Positions 1 through 12,017 are shown, counted from the stretch's first letter. The stretch is DNA of 64,000 nucleotides from Terana coerulea (GCA_024811115.1 JAKOGH010000835.1:186001-250000), one strand, 5' to 3'. Numbers and translations: made by a program. Notes: generated from the letters alone by a model not told the origin.

Positions 1-860
1 GAAAAATTATGGGTTTAGTTTGATGCATTCTCAATGGTAGCCAAGTTGAGTGACACCCGTTGGAATGGAGTTGCAAGCGTTCCGCCCATGAAGTGGTATT
101 GGAGAAGTCGTGTGTTCAGAATGGACAAGTTTGTGCTCCAACGAGTCGGCCTAGAGTCGGCCATCTTGGTGATCGGCGAGAGGCTCAAACAAACGCTACA
201 GCCTACGAGGCCCTGCTACTTTTGAGCGCCTAAATAGCCGTAAGCGTGATTACAAGGACGCTTGGCTCTTGGCCACCGAAGCGCCCATCAGCAGCCTCAG
301 TCGAACTCCCTTTCAACTCTCACAGCCCCCACTCTGGCTCACTCCATACCAGTCCTCCCGCCTGCATTTTCAACGCCAGAAGAACCAGGTTAGTGATCAA
401 TTCCAGCTTGGGTTGGCAAATACGCCGAGTGCTCCGCCAGAGCAGTTTGAACTTAAGGAATTTCTCCCATCATCGCTAGGCTTATTGTTTACGGGGGCCG
501 CTCTAATTGTGAAGGCCTCGCCCGAACCGCCCTAAACAGACGTCGCATACTCATTTCTCGCTGGGATGATGATCCTTGTTTCCTTGGGAGCAGCGGAACG
601 TTGGGCTCGTAATTGTGAAGCGTACTCGATCAAGGCGCGCACTCCCGACGGAACCTCATTGTCCGATTATCATACAAAACATGCTGGGGCCTCCGAACAC
701 CCGTCTTTGCGTCCGTTCGATCATCTACCCCACACCCACTCATGACGAATCTCTATGAGGGGCCGATACACTTACCAACTCAAATACGTACGGAGGCCGC
801 AGGAAAGGATTATGTCAGAGATGTGAAAGCTAGAATCCAGCGAGGTGCGTGCCGCGTAAC
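1..860. other. No gene recognised
   Basis: The short open frames here have no recognisable motif, no partner exon and no repeat structure. I see nothing I can name. Confidence 0.4.
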
Positions 861-862
861 GT

Positions 863-1102
863 TCACGAGATAACACCATATCTGATGACCCAGTAGGTCT
901 GTGGATGATACGACCAGTCTACATTCCCGACAATGAACTCGATCGCTTCCTCGACTCTTTCCAAGCTCTTGACGAGCTGGTCTGCACAGTCGACGCGAAT
1001 CTGGACCGACTCTTTATTCTTTTTCCGAAGACGCTCTTGGACGAGCTCATAACAACCGTACGCACCCAAGGCTTTTATAGCTTGTTGAGCCATCGTGCTC
1101 AC
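863..1102 (-). CDS. Possible small ORF or exon, strand uncertain
   Basis: A 79-residue minus-strand frame (starts MSTMAQQAIKALGAYG) has protein-like composition, rich in charged helical residues around LVKSLERVEEAIEF. The opposite strand of the same stretch (from 905) also reads as a plausible leucine-rich peptide, so only one of them, or neither, is real. I recognise no family. It could be an exon or relic lying upstream of the orphan gene at 1162. Confidence 0.2.
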   Translation of the reverse strand: MSTMAQQAIKALGAYGCYELVQERLRKKNKESVQIRVDCADQLVKSLERVEEAIEFIVGNVDWSYHPQTYWVIRYGVIS

Positions 1103-1161
1103 ATACCTTCGGGCAGGTCGTGCTATGCAGATGGCAACGGCAATGCCTCCTCACCTCTGAA

Positions 1162-2400
1162 ATGAAACCCGTCATATTCATTATGACACCTGCGCAAATG
1201 CAACAGTTCGTACGGGTGCTACGAAGCGCTATGGAGCAAGGAGCTTCGGTCATCGACTGGACGGCTACTGCTGAAGGAGCTTACCATCGGAGATCAATGA
1301 ATTCTGCGCACGCGGACATGTGCACTTCGTTAGACAACTGGCTGATGGGCAAAGGCTTACCACCCTTCAGTGGTCGCAGAGTTGCATCACAACCCTTGCT
1401 TTCGTATACCAGTCTGGCCGGTTCATCGCGAGTCCCGCGGAGAAAGATATGCGATTATCGTGTCGGGATACAATCCTCCGCGCAACCCCGTGCTACATCC
1501 CTTCCCATCCTCTTCCCCAGCTCAACTTCCGACCCGCATGCTGGCCCAAGCACCCATCGTATCCGCACCCCATCCCCGCTCCTGCCTCTACATGTGCCGG
1601 AATACGACGCAGAGCCGGTTCGGTTGGCATTCGCGAAGAAGAGGTCGATGGCCATGCGCACTCCCGACACTCCATCTTTCCGTGCCCATCAACCACGCTC
1701 GCCAAAGCGCAGCAGGCGCACCTGGGTGTCTGGGCGCAGGTTTTCCGCGATCACGACCGCGTCTGACGAAACACTCGTCGACGTGGAACCCCCCTACGAT
1801 GCGAAGGTACAACGGTGGCTAGATAATCAAGACGAGGGTGCCGACCCGCGGGTCATAGTGGATTCTCCCATGGAGGACGATGAGCCTCGTATCCTTCTCG
1901 GCGAGCTCGAGGATATTGACGACGATGACGCCGACTCGAGTTCGACCAGGACGGACAGTTCTGATGAAGGCACACTGCCAGACTGGCCGGCGTTCAATAC
2001 GCCCAGCTATCATCCACGCTCCGACTCTCACAACTGTCATTCAACCTTCGCCCTCGTAGACACTCCTAACGACGCTGTTAGCTCAATCGCCCCGACCATG
2101 CTAGATTACCCCGTGGAACCCACCTCAGACGACGCAGGTTCCACGTCGGAGCATTCGTCTGAGGCTGAGGCGATACGCACCGTGGAGCGCATCCTCCGCG
2201 ACTATGATTCTCTTGTCGGGCCATGCGACCTACCCATGTACGCTCACGGCGAGAAGCGTGAGACGGGTCCCGACGCTCGAATGAGGTATGGTTTTACGAC
2301 GAGGAGGCGTCAAGTGCAGAAAGAGGAGCGGAAGCTTTCATTGTGGTCGAAAATTCTTCGGTTTACCTTCCCTTGCCTAAGGACACGACAGCAGTCGTGA
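1162..2400 (+). CDS. Orphan acidic/serine-rich protein
   Basis: One uninterrupted exon of about 412 codons from the ATG at 1162. The frame opens upstream, but the codons before 1162 look non-coding. I recognise no domain. The middle is rich in Pro, Ser and Arg with a basic patch (SPKRSRRTW, about residue 185). The next part is strongly acidic (ELEDIDDDDADSSS), and the tail is basic (TTRRRQVQKEERKL) before a hydrophobic/Cys end. There is no signal peptide. The alternation of basic and acidic low-complexity parts suggests a disordered, perhaps nuclear, protein, but that is inference. A first exon further upstream cannot be excluded. Confidence 0.5.
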   Translation: MKPVIFIMTPAQMQQFVRVLRSAMEQGASVIDWTATAEGAYHRRSMNSAHADMCTSLDNWLMGKGLPPFSGRRVASQPLLSYTSLAGSSRVPRRKICDYRVGIQSSAQPRATSLPILFPSSTSDPHAGPSTHRIRTPSPLLPLHVPEYDAEPVRLAFAKKRSMAMRTPDTPSFRAHQPRSPKRSRRTWVSGRRFSAITTASDETLVDVEPPYDAKVQRWLDNQDEGADPRVIVDSPMEDDEPRILLGELEDIDDDDADSSSTRTDSSDEGTLPDWPAFNTPSYHPRSDSHNCHSTFALVDTPNDAVSSIAPTMLDYPVEPTSDDAGSTSEHSSEAEAIRTVERILRDYDSLVGPCDLPMYAHGEKRETGPDARMRYGFTTRRRQVQKEERKLSLWSKILRFTFPCLRTRQQS

Positions 2401-2664
2401 CGTCCACCTTCGCTTTTCGATTACTTATGTAATTTATGTTGTATGCCTATGGGCTAATGCCTTCATGTATTGCTAATGAGTCAAAATCTATAACGCTCTG
2501 CATATCCTTTACATGATGCCGCTCGCGGTATCTGAGGCCAACAGGCTTATGAAACGTCTCGAGCACGAATCAACTTCGCCCAACATCCCTGTGATATTAC
2601 GTTGTCCAGAGAATACTCGCGACAACACATACATCGTCCGTTCTACCAAACATGAGGAGATGAT

Positions 2665-2828
2665 TTACTGAGCTGCGACATACTTCGTCAACGTCGAGAT
2701 CGATGATGAAAAGTACTCTCCGCCGCGCGGGTCGACGAACTTCTTCGTGTGCTCTGTCGGCTTCTTGTGGTTTACGCCAGCCACGAAGCGGTTCTCCGTC
2801 GGAGCAAGCTCCAGGAGATTCCTCCATA
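2665..2828 (-). pseudogene. DyP-type peroxidase C-terminal relic
   Basis: In one minus-strand frame this stretch reads TENRFVAGVNHKKPTEHT, then KKFVDPRGGEYF and TLTKYVAAQ followed by a stop. This matches the last exon of the two large DyP-like genes of this window (TENRFMTGVNPEKPVEHT...KFVDPRGGEYFFS...TLTKYVAAQ). A few residues equivalent to TTFLE are deleted, and none of the upstream exons is present. It lies about 75 bp beyond the F-box gene at 2903-3797. In the mirror block at 28.5-36.8 kb the full DyP2 follows the homologous F-box gene, so this is what remains of the left-arm DyP. Confidence 0.75.
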
Positions 2829-2902
2829 GCGCTCTGTTCCTGTGTCTTTAGTCTTCTACATCACTATTAAGCAAGTAGCCTACATGGAGTATATGAATAG
2901 AG

Positions 2903-3797
2903 CTACGTACCAATATGAGGTGCCATTATGGATCGAAATTCCACGAGGTCTATGACATCTTTGGGATAAAACTGCGTTATGCGGTCGGAGTAGTACTCAG
3001 TGGTTCTCCGTGCAATGATCTTCCGGAGACTGGATGACTGGCACATGCGGCGCACAGCCGGCACACTCCGCTCACCACCGAGAATGGAACAGTCCATTGA
3101 GACCGTCTGAAGCGACGGTGCTGCCTTTAAAGCATCCGCTAGTGGCTCGGGCAAATTGGAGTCATAGCTCGCGATGGAGACAAAGTTCTATCCGTGCTCG
3201 CATGTGTCAGCGATGTGGTAGCTTACTCCTACACCACAAGAAGCGAATGCTCACCAATACAGACGACTGCCTGACCTGCGACTGGATTAAGGATAGCACC
3301 TCCTGGTTAGACGACTCCGGATTATATATGTAGATCCGTTCTGGATGCATGCGTGGGATGGCAAAGCGCAGGCCCGCGGTCGCGCCCCTTGGCGAGTAGA
3401 GTGTTGTTATGTACACCGCATGAAGATTCGGGGCGTACTTCGCAATGACGAAGATATCATCGCCGTAGCCTCCCTCAAGTCTCAGGTTCCGGACGGCCCG
3501 GCCAAGCGTGGAAGGGTTGGCCTTCACCTGCTGGGCGACTACGCGCACGTGGGAGCTGGTACGAATGCAGACGAAACGGTAGAGGTGGGTTATGCCAAGG
3601 CGATGCCAGTTCTTGCATACACGGAGGATATCCCAGCTTGAGCGGTTCCATTCGGATGACCAGTGAACTACGACTCCAGGTTTGCGCGGCCTGTGGTCCT
3701 CGAAGAAGCGGGACAGGGGGACGTGAAAACAGTGATAAAACATCATGTCCAAAAGCTCTTCAGGCAATGAGCTCAGTAACGTTTTAGGCTCCGGCAT
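2903..3797 (-). CDS. F-box protein A
   Basis: F-box proteins recruit substrates to SCF ubiquitin ligases. The start at 3797 (MPEPKTLLSS) places the F-box helix LSSLPEELLDMMFYHCF within the first 30 residues, followed by WDILRVCKNWHRLGITHLYR, the usual F-box end. An intron of about 60 nt near 3180-3240 joins to a second exon (NFVSIASYDSNLPEPLADALK...SLQTVSMDCSILGG...SSSLRKIIARRTTEYYSD) ending at 2903, giving a leucine-rich C-terminal half. It is a paralogue of the copy at 31903-32792, to which it is clearly alignable throughout. That copy carries a premature stop, while this one looks intact. The substrate is unknown. It is co-oriented with F-box B (4330-5801). Confidence 0.75.
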
Positions 3798-4329
3798 GAT
3801 GAAAGAAGAGTAGGCTGAAGCAAAGAAAATGGTGGCTGTGGTGGGTTCAGAGAGGTCCGTCGGATGGTGGTTCGATAAAGAGCCGCGTGGCTTCAATTGC
3901 TCTCAGCGTCTCTAAGTGTTTCTGCCACGTTTGTGGCGTGAGAAACCTTTGAAGGACGTCCTTCGCCATGTTTCGGGACATCACACTGACAGGAATCGAC
4001 ACTGAGATATCTTGTTGTAAGCCCCATCAGTCTTACCACAGCTTGATTGGCTGTTTTTGGATACAAAAGTCTACTTATATCACGCTCTCACGTATCAGTA
4101 GTGTGTTACGATCCCAGCAGTAACATGGCATCTGTTACAGCTACGCGTGCTTTGTGTAACGAGACACGCCCCCACCATTTAGACTACACAACGTCCGGGA
4201 TCTGCTAAGGGCAATATCAGTAATCATCACTGCCCGGCCTCTCCAAGTTGCAACAACTTTTCCACATCGGCGGGGCAAGACCATGATGGAGGGCTTGCGG
4301 AAGTAAGAAAGTCAGTAGCAGCGAAGATA
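3798..4329. other. Intergenic, F-box A to F-box B
   Basis: This holds the 5' flank of F-box A and the 3' flank of F-box B. I see no gene, RNA or repeat in it. Confidence 0.4.
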
Positions 4330-5801
4330 TTATAGCGAAAATACTGACCCAAGCTCGCCAATAAACATGAGCATCCCGCGACGTGTCAACTCCGGCAGCC
4401 CTGCCGCCAGCCTCCTCTTTAATACCGGTCGGTAGCGACTGCTCAGTTGACTCATATTGACGGCCAAGGCGCGAAGATTAGGGAAAGACAATAATAGGTC
4501 CTGTGTTTCTCTCCACTTCGAAGACGAGATATCGGACAGCTGATACGGCCCTTGGATGATGCAAACAGAGATGCCGGGCGTTTGAATTTTCAGGGCGGTG
4601 AGAATCCTCTGGATCGCTATGTCGCCGAACAAAGGGCAATCAAGCTGCACGAGCTGCAGATTCGGGCATGGTGATAGGCTGAATTCCTCCCAGTCTGCGC
4701 AGTCGTTGAGCGACATCCAGACAAAAAGAAGTCGGTAGACTTGCCTATGTACCCGCGTGGGCTCACTAACGCAATGGCTGTGAGGTTTTCTCGGGCTTTA
4801 TTGATGACGCAGTTGAGGAGCAGAGGGTCTAGGCCGCTCGTATGTAGAAAACGCAGCGACCCGGGAGCGAGTGCTGAAAGTAGAGAGGCAGCGGTAGCAG
4901 CCTTCACATGGCCAACGTCTGGAATATGAAGCAGATCAACAAGAGCGGGCCTCAAGAAGCTGCGATAATTTGGCGGAACAAGGCCATAGGCGAGGCCACG
5001 GGCGCGGATTTCCAGCACGTGGAGGTGCCCGAACAGCTCGATGAATCCCCACAGAAGCGAGCCTGTGTACGAGACGCCCCACCCGTCCTTTTGAAGAGGG
5101 GACATTGTGACGTGGTTGGCAGATGGTCGGCTGTCCCCCACGATATCCCCGGGGCCAATGTCCCTCGCACTCGCGATTTGTTTGTCCGGTCGCCCCCGTC
5201 TGTATGTCGACCAGAGGCTGATGAAGCGGATGCGGGGCAACTTACTGAGCATTCCGCTCAGTAGCTGAACGCTGCAGGGCCACGACACGCGAAGTGTCTG
5301 GATCGTCCTGCACACCTCTGGCGAGGCCGCCAATAAGTCCGACAGCTTCTCTAGACTTGGGGCGCAAATCCGCATCGACCCTGTCTTCGAAAACTTGCCG
5401 ACGAGTACGTGCGTATACATGCGCGTGGAGAAGAACGCGTACCACGAGCGCTGCACCAAAGCGAATGATGCTAGACTCTGGTGGTTCTTCAAGAACGGCT
5501 CGAAGATCTGCTCCAAAAGTTCGACTGGGAGGTGGGGCGCTCCTTTGAGGAGGGGCTTAGTGGGTGCATAGAGGGCGAGGTCGAGTGGCTGCATCGAGTC
5601 TATGGGTAGGTTCAATATCGCCGTCGAAAGGTTTAATAGTCGACTCAAAGTCTCAAACGCCACGAAGCCGCATGTCTCGGGAGTCGGGACGCTACGTACG
5701 TGATGGCGCATCAAACCATCAACCCGCCATCTGTCTCTGAATCCCGACGATTCATCGGCGTCTACCTCTTTCACCCTCGCCGTCATCGTCCGACGCTCCA
5801 T
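4330..5801 (-). CDS. F-box protein B
   Basis: The long first exon contains an F-box-like segment (APHLPVELLEQIFEPFLKN, then SLASFALVQRSWYAFFSTRMYTHV). A leucine-rich region follows (LRVSWPCSVQLLSGMLSKLP...ALVDLLHIPDVGHVKAATAASLL). A 52 nt intron near 4700-4750 has a GC donor (gcaagt) and a cag acceptor, and leads to the last exon (DWEEFSLSPCPNLQLVQLDCPLFGD...GELGSVFSL). The start is uncertain: the frame is open from 5801, and conservation with the mirror copy begins around CGFVAFE (near 5670). The mirror copy at 28510-30807 is broken by frameshifts and an insertion, whereas this one reads through. Confidence 0.7.
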
Positions 5802-5874
5802 AGAAAGCTATTGACTTGCGTTCACCATTCATCTCAATGCCAGCCGATAAATAGCATGCATTACTCTCGGTTCC

Positions 5875-5951
5875 AGACTCTTGACGCACTAGTAAGTAAT
5901 TTGTTATCGACTATAAATTGGGGCTTGCAAATACGTGCGTCAAGAGTCTGG
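5875..5951. repeat. 17 bp perfect inverted repeat (hairpin)
   Basis: ccagactcttgacgcac at 5875 recurs as its exact reverse complement gtgcgtcaagagtctgg near 5935-5951, separated by about 43 bp. The right arm abuts the left end of the 532 bp inverted-repeat element that starts at 5950. Confidence 0.75.
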
Positions 5952-6481
5952 TGACTTTGGCTTAGACGGGTGTAGATGAGATTCACGTGGCGCTTATCTG
6001 TTGTATTGAAGTAAGTAACACGTTTGTATATGGGCTAGCGCCCTCGGTTTCATGGTTGAGATTTTGAATTGTTCCTCCTCTTAGCTACACTTTGTCATTG
6101 GTTCTACATCTTAGGTTGATTGGCATCTCTGAAAAATATATGCAAGAATATTTTTATGATGAGTAAGTCACTGCAAGGGTGCCAGTAACCTGCACAACAA
6201 GGGACTGTCTTCCCATTATGCATACTGGGAGGGATATACCCAACATGAGTCCTACTGATAATTCCAGTGTAGGACTGGATACTAAAAATGAATTTTCAAG
6301 ATGTTTCTCAATTTTTATACCAAGCATAGATGTGTATGCCGCACGGCGAGACACAATTTTTCAGCTGTCATGTAGGTGCCGAGTAAGCCTATTGTTAGTA
6401 GCGGCTTGAAGCATCGTCACAAAAGTTTCTTGCCCAGCGCTCACGTGCTCCTTATCTACACCCGTCTAAGCAAAAGTCACC
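5950..6481. mobile_element. Small inverted-repeat element (MITE-like)
   Basis: The left end ggtgactttggcttagacgg (continuing gtgtagat) is matched by the reverse complement of the right end (ggtgacttttgcttagacgg, gtgtagat) with one mismatch in 28 bp. Weaker pairing continues through a CACGTG-like stretch for roughly 45 bp. The 532 bp between has no coding capacity I trust. I could not fix a target-site duplication, so the superfamily is open. Confidence 0.65.
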
Positions 6482-6969
6482 AGATGCTACAGAGCAAGCT
6501 CTGCAGGCAGACTTTATAGTCCAATAACAAACTGATGGTATCAGTTTGTTACCTCTTGCTCTGCGCGTCTGTGAACGAGACTAGGCATGCATGCTGCAAT
6601 GCAATCCTCGTCTTGCTGCTATGCTCCCTATTATGTAATGGTAGGACATCGGCTGTAGTGAAACCCTGGCTCACATCTCACATTTACAGGGTGTTGACTG
6701 TGACCGACTCCACTTTCCAGGCTGCAATACAACATTCAGCTCAGGTGATTGACCGATGCATGTTTCACTCCGGAAAGGAATACAACATAGGAGGTTGTAC
6801 GCTTTCACGTTCCATGCATTCGCCCACGGAGCATGTGCATTGTTGATGCCTCCAGAGTATTCCCACCACCCGCTAAGTCATGGCACGAGAAGAGTGCTCT
6901 TGCTCGGCCCAATCAGATCTGCAAATTACCAGCCGCTGCCTCCCTAGACCAACGAGGACAGAACTTAGA

Positions 6970-9098
6970 TGTGTTTGCGCTCAGTCGAGGGTGTAGGTGA
7001 TGCCGTAGAACTCAGTGAAGGGATACTTGGCAAGGATCTGCTTGATGACCTACTAGATGGGCGTACCGTAGGTGACATGGTTATGCATGCCACGAGGCAT
7101 TCCTGAGTGCAGAATTCCGAGCATGTCACCGGTGCCCGTAGAGATAAGGGAGCCAGAATTGCCGTGGTCCGAAAAGTTGCCAGAATTCTTGCTATAGTTA
7201 TAGACAACCACCTCCCTAGACTCGAGTCCGAGGTCGGTGCAGGTATAGATATCCATGCTGGAATAGCGGCCCAATGTAAGCTTGGTTGTGTTACCGTGCT
7301 TGGTGACGATATAGAGGGGTTGCCGTTCTTGTCCTCCCGTGTCGGAATTGATGACGAGACGGCGAGGTAGAGCATGGATGATGGGGAGCTGGAGGTTGGC
7401 TGGGATCTTCCTGCCCTCACAAACGGCAGTGATGGGCCAGAAGAGATCCTCGAGCTGACCGGGCGTTGTACTGATCGCCTGAAGAGTTGAATTGTTAGTA
7501 AGCAAAATGGGAATGAGAAATGGAATGGAATGCACCTAAGTCGACGATGTTACACTCAAAATTCTTGAGCTTCACTTCATCGACGGTGAATATGGCAATG
7601 TCAGCGAATGTAGTGGCAGTCATCAACCGTGACGAAGATCTCGGGAGCCCAGTCGACAACACTGAATTTGTGGTTGTTGATATTCTGCCACTGGGCACTG
7701 ACGTCGACAAAAAGTGTCTGGAGAATGGCGTTGTCTTTGTTCTTCTCGTCCAAGGCATTCTTCTTGTGTTGCAGGGCCCAACTCCAACTTGGACTCTAAG
7801 TCGGCCAATTCTCCGAAAAGTCTAACGGCATTGCGGACCCTTGTATTGACAGCGTCTTCGATCTCGACGACGGCACGAGCGAGGTGGCAGTTACCGCAAA
7901 CAAAGATGTGCTGAGGGTTGGCCCCGTAAAACTCGTAATGGGTGGTTGTTTCGACAGAGGCAACGTGTTTGTTGGTAAGGGCAAGGATCCTATTGCTAGG
8001 CTCGCCATTGCTGGTCTTCACCTCCGGAACAGGAATATGAGAGTGCCCTAGGCGTCGTCGGACTGCCTGGCAATGGGGATGCCAAAGCCAGTATTGAAGG
8101 GGTGGTTGAGGCCGCACTTGGGGCTGATGTTGTCCTCGATGCTCATCAGAGGTGGGCTGGCCAGCCTTTGGACCGACCCTTCGTACTACTCCGGCTACGA
8201 CCCTGGTGATCTGGGGCGTCATTGAGAATGTGAAGGATGTCGAGCGTGGCATCGCGAACAGCCCCTGGCATTGGTGGTATTGGGACGAACAGCAATCCAC
8301 ATAACTGGGCCAAAAGTTTCCTCCGACTGGCTGTCCTGGACGATCAAGAAGCAAACTGTCTTGAGTGCGGAGTACTGGAGGCCGTTGCCCTTTATCAATG
8401 CCAGAATCTGAGGAGCGACGGTATCCCACACGGCGTTGAGCGGCGTATTGAAGACACCATGGGCAGTCTTAGTGGGGATTTTGAAGAAGCGGGTTCCAGG
8501 GGCGGGGGGATGGGAAAGGGGTTGGTCTTGATATCTGAATGCCACAAGAGTTTGGGAGGGTCGCCAGAGATGCCGTGATACCAAAAGTGCATCTCATACT
8601 TGGAGATCAAGTCGGGGTGACAACAGTGAGGGCATCTGAGTTGTTACTGAGCTGTGAGTAGAGGGGCTTGGCCTCGCTGATGGTGGGAGAGGTGGGAGAG
8701 TCTTGTGGAGGAGCCTGGGCCGGGCATCACATGTACCTGTGCTTGAGACAGTCCACCATGAAGCAGGTTACGGCTGAAAACGCAAAAAAGATGTAAGTAC
8801 ATGGGAACTGAAACAAGCAGAAAGAAGACGGAGAGACTTACTGCCTAGGTGCACGGGGTTGGCCTTCACTTTTTGACCATCTCTTTGATACCCGGAGCAA
8901 CATCAACAAGGTGGACGAACAATCATGAGTGAGAGATGGACGGGTGTAATGACGAAGCAGCTCACTTTCACCTAGGAACCCGAGGGTAATGAGCTCTTGG
9001 TCGGTTAGATTGATAATCTCTGCAGGAAACGCTCAGCACTTGTAGCGAAGAGAAACGACGGGCACCACTCACTCTTGTTCATATAAGCAGGATCCATG
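6970..9098 (-). pseudogene. Trypsin-like protease-fold protein, broken
   Basis: The minus strand carries consecutive pieces of a large basidiomycete family with a trypsin-like C-terminal domain. In order these are a possible first exon at 9098 (MDPAYMNK, then IINLTDQELITLGFLG), WYHGISGDPPKLLWHSD near 8580, a segment with VPGPVMW-like ends, LALTNKHVASVETTTHYEF near 7950, and the protease-like end FSDHGNSGSLISTGTGDML, then GILHSGMPRG near 7100. NKHVA is the expected His loop and GNSGS the Ser loop (normally GDSGS). The pieces lie in at least three frames with stops between them, and the last exon after HVTYGTPI stops at once. Family recognition is from memory of the recurrent YYHG.GDPPKL and GDSGSLI...GILHSGMPRG motifs. 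I infer a decayed gene. Confidence 0.6.
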
Positions 9099-9424
9099 GC
9101 GGCAGTGTTGTCACTGACCGGGGGTCATGACCGGTCAGAGTTAAAGGTAGGGTCAAAGGGGTCAAAGGGGTAAGTCAATCACTGACCAGTCAAAGATAAG
9201 CCGTGGGAATATGATGTAATTAGTCATTACAATTACATGTATGCTATTTCAAGTGCACTGAACACTACCGCTACAAAATTAAGTGGTGTCGGACTGGATG
9301 AAGTCATACAAAGCAATCTCGCTCTACAGGTTGTTGATACCACCTCACCAAAAAAAAGTCCCAGCTTTCTAAGGGATCTGTATCTGTGGGATATATAAAA
9401 AGAGTCTGCAAAGGTATGTCAGTT

Positions 9425-9930
9425 TTATGCACATGAGTTCGTCCGTTGCTGGCTCCCACAGTTGCTAGCGGCCGAGAGGTGTAACCGTTGATAGCTGCGT
9501 GATGTAGCCGTTGCAGGCGTCGATGCATCGCCGTTGGTGTTTCGAGAAATCGAGCTTGAAGCCAAAGCTTCAGTGAGCACGTTGAGGTTGTCTACTTCAG
9601 GCGCCGATGCCTCCTCCGCGTCCCTGACTAGCTCCTCTGCGACTTCACTAAACTCAACGGTCTCTTCGAAGTCAGCTGCAGAAGCGGAAGGTCCAGCTAT
9701 CATGGGGCTTTCGGATGCGCCGGAGGGTCTTGATTTGCCAAACTGATGCTTGAATCGCCCAGGTGTGCACCCAGCGGCAGCGTGCTTGCAATTCATCTCC
9801 ATTCGAACGACCGCGGTATCATGGACAGTACCGGTCAAGAGACGATTGCGAAGCTTCGAGTGAATGGTTCCAAACACGCTGAAGACCCGCTCGCACGCTC
9901 AGAGTTTGTGTTGACAGTGAAAACGTACGA
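9425..9930 (-). pseudogene. hAT transposase C-terminus fragment
   Basis: The frame reads ACERVFSVFGTIHSKLRNRL around 9860-9920, the hallmark hATC dimerisation segment. It is followed by an acidic/serine-rich tail (FEETVEFSEVAEELVRDAEE). It has no intact upstream frame and belongs to the element spanning 9108-13285. Confidence 0.7.
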
Positions 9931-10029
9931 CGCCAGCTTTACCACTCCATTCCTGCCCAAGTTAATAGCGCCTTGAGAGCCTCGGTCAATCATACACCAA
10001 ATTTAGATCAAGTCAATGTCCTGCAGCGT

Positions 10030-11849
10030 TCAGTATGTCAGTTCATTCTCACAAGTGGTATATTTCATGATAGATTTGCTTACCTTCGCAACATAATTAG
10101 GCTGGGCCTTGGCTTGCTGCTTGTAGTGGCTGAGGAGCATCTTTTCATCGGAGAATTCAGCCGCCTCATCAGAGTAATCAAAGAGCGCGTCAATGAATGC
10201 AGGCTGCAAGTCGCTGTCCTGAACCTCGAAAAGGCGGCAATAGGTACGTCTTGCCATTAGGATCAGGTCGTTCAGTGTTAGAGCCACGGAGTTGAAGCAG
10301 CGGCCTCGTAGGTATGGGTTGAAGAATGTTGCCAGGATATACACGTCTTGGTTGGCCTTCTTCTAGTGCTTCTCAAGACTCCCGTGAATGATGTTCCGAA
10401 CAGAGTCTGCAACAGTCGCTGATGCATATATCTGATAGAGGTTGGCGAAGGTCATGAGGACGTGATTGAAGCGAGTCTTAGAACCTTGAGTGACATTGGC
10501 GGCAATCGCCAGAGGCTCTAGGTCCATTTTTACCCTGACAGGCGGTTCTCGTGAGAGTTGATTATTCTGTGATAAATATCTGGACGTACTGCAGTGCACT
10601 CTCCCAGAACTTCTCATCCTTCACTGTCATCACTATCTCCTCCACTTTTGCCTTCACCTCCTGGGTCTTGCCGGCGACACCAACAGAGCTGCTTCATGGC
10701 CGAAGGCAAGTTACAATCATAGCAGAGGAGAGGTCGAGAAGGCGAAAAAGAGAGGTGTAGTGTGCAGTCCACTGTGTGATCACTGGGAGAATCAGAGTGA
10801 GGGGGCAGATAAACTCCGGATACGTCAACAACTGCTCTTTGCAAAAAGATCCAGCGCCATGCTATGGTTATTAAACCACTTCACAATTTCAAGAGCCCGG
10901 TCAATGATTTCCATGTATCCGCTGCCCTTCAGATAGTCTCCGACCACAAGATTTATCTGATGCGCCCAGCAGACACTGGTAATCATGCTTGGGACTGCAA
11001 GAGAAAGAAGCCAGCGTGCTTTCTTGCCGTCTGAGCCGTCGTCCGTTACTCATGCGATGATTTTGACCCCGAACTTCTCCTCAGCAAGCTTGATATCCTT
11101 CCGGATTAGCTCTGCTAGGCGAGCTCCTGACTTCGGCTCACCAGACATGTCGTGGGTCCTGAGCAGATATGGCTAAAATATCGCTCTCGTGAGGCAAGGT
11201 ATGGTAGACAATGTATACAACACTCACCTGGTGCTGAACTATCATCATAAATGTCACAACGGCCGTCTTGGCGATGTTTTTCCATCTATTGCACTAGCCA
11301 GTTGCCGGCTTCCCATGTACCTGCTCGATTACCTGGCTCTGTGCATCCTCAGCGGCCTCCTTCAAACGTGTTCCTGACAGCTGGCGATGGTCCGAGATGA
11401 TGGCACCTGGGATCCACTTTTCAACAAAATCCTTAAAAGCAGCATTCTCGGCCGTGTTCCATGCGAAATTACAGCCCACAAAGAGCTTACAGAGGTCACG
11501 TCCGAAGGTTTTCTGAAGTGCGGCGTCCCACTCCCACGCCGTCCAGACTAGATTGGTCTTGGCTTGAGCTGTCTCCAATTGTATCTGAGCTACGTTCATA
11601 GGTTGACCAGCCACGTTTCAGAGAGCTTGATGCAAAACTCGATGGACCAGGAATAGGTGTATGCGAAGGGATATGATTCGAAGCAAATGAAGAAGTGTGG
11701 AGAGGTCTGGAGTTCAGTGCGTTTTCCACGTCATCAGTGCTCTCAGTCGCTGCTCTTGCCGCCACAGCATCACGGTCAGCCTTGGTGGTATATGAGCATT
11801 TCGGGCATGCGCGGCCATGTTGTCCTTCTTTTCGCGAAATGGAAATCAC
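10030..11849 (-). pseudogene. hAT transposase core and N-terminal fragments
   Basis: Three separate minus-strand frames can be placed in hAT order: CPKCSYTTKADRD (zinc-binding-like, about 11,800), a DUF659-like stretch with SDHRQLSGTRLKEAAEDAQ (about 11,400) and NDLILMARRTYCRLFEVQD (about 10,270). They are separated by stops and frame changes, so no functional transposase remains. Confidence 0.55.
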
Positions 11850-12017
11850 ACCCTCTTCAAGAATGTTGTGTACTTGAGACCCAGTGGTCCGCCCCTGCCA
11901 AGGCAGGGTCCATTGCTATCCGAGATGGTCAGTAGTATCCTGTCTTGAAGTCCATACTCTACTCACCCAGTTTTCGCAGTATCTCTTTGCTACGAACTGC
12001 CGAGAGCACAGCAGAAG

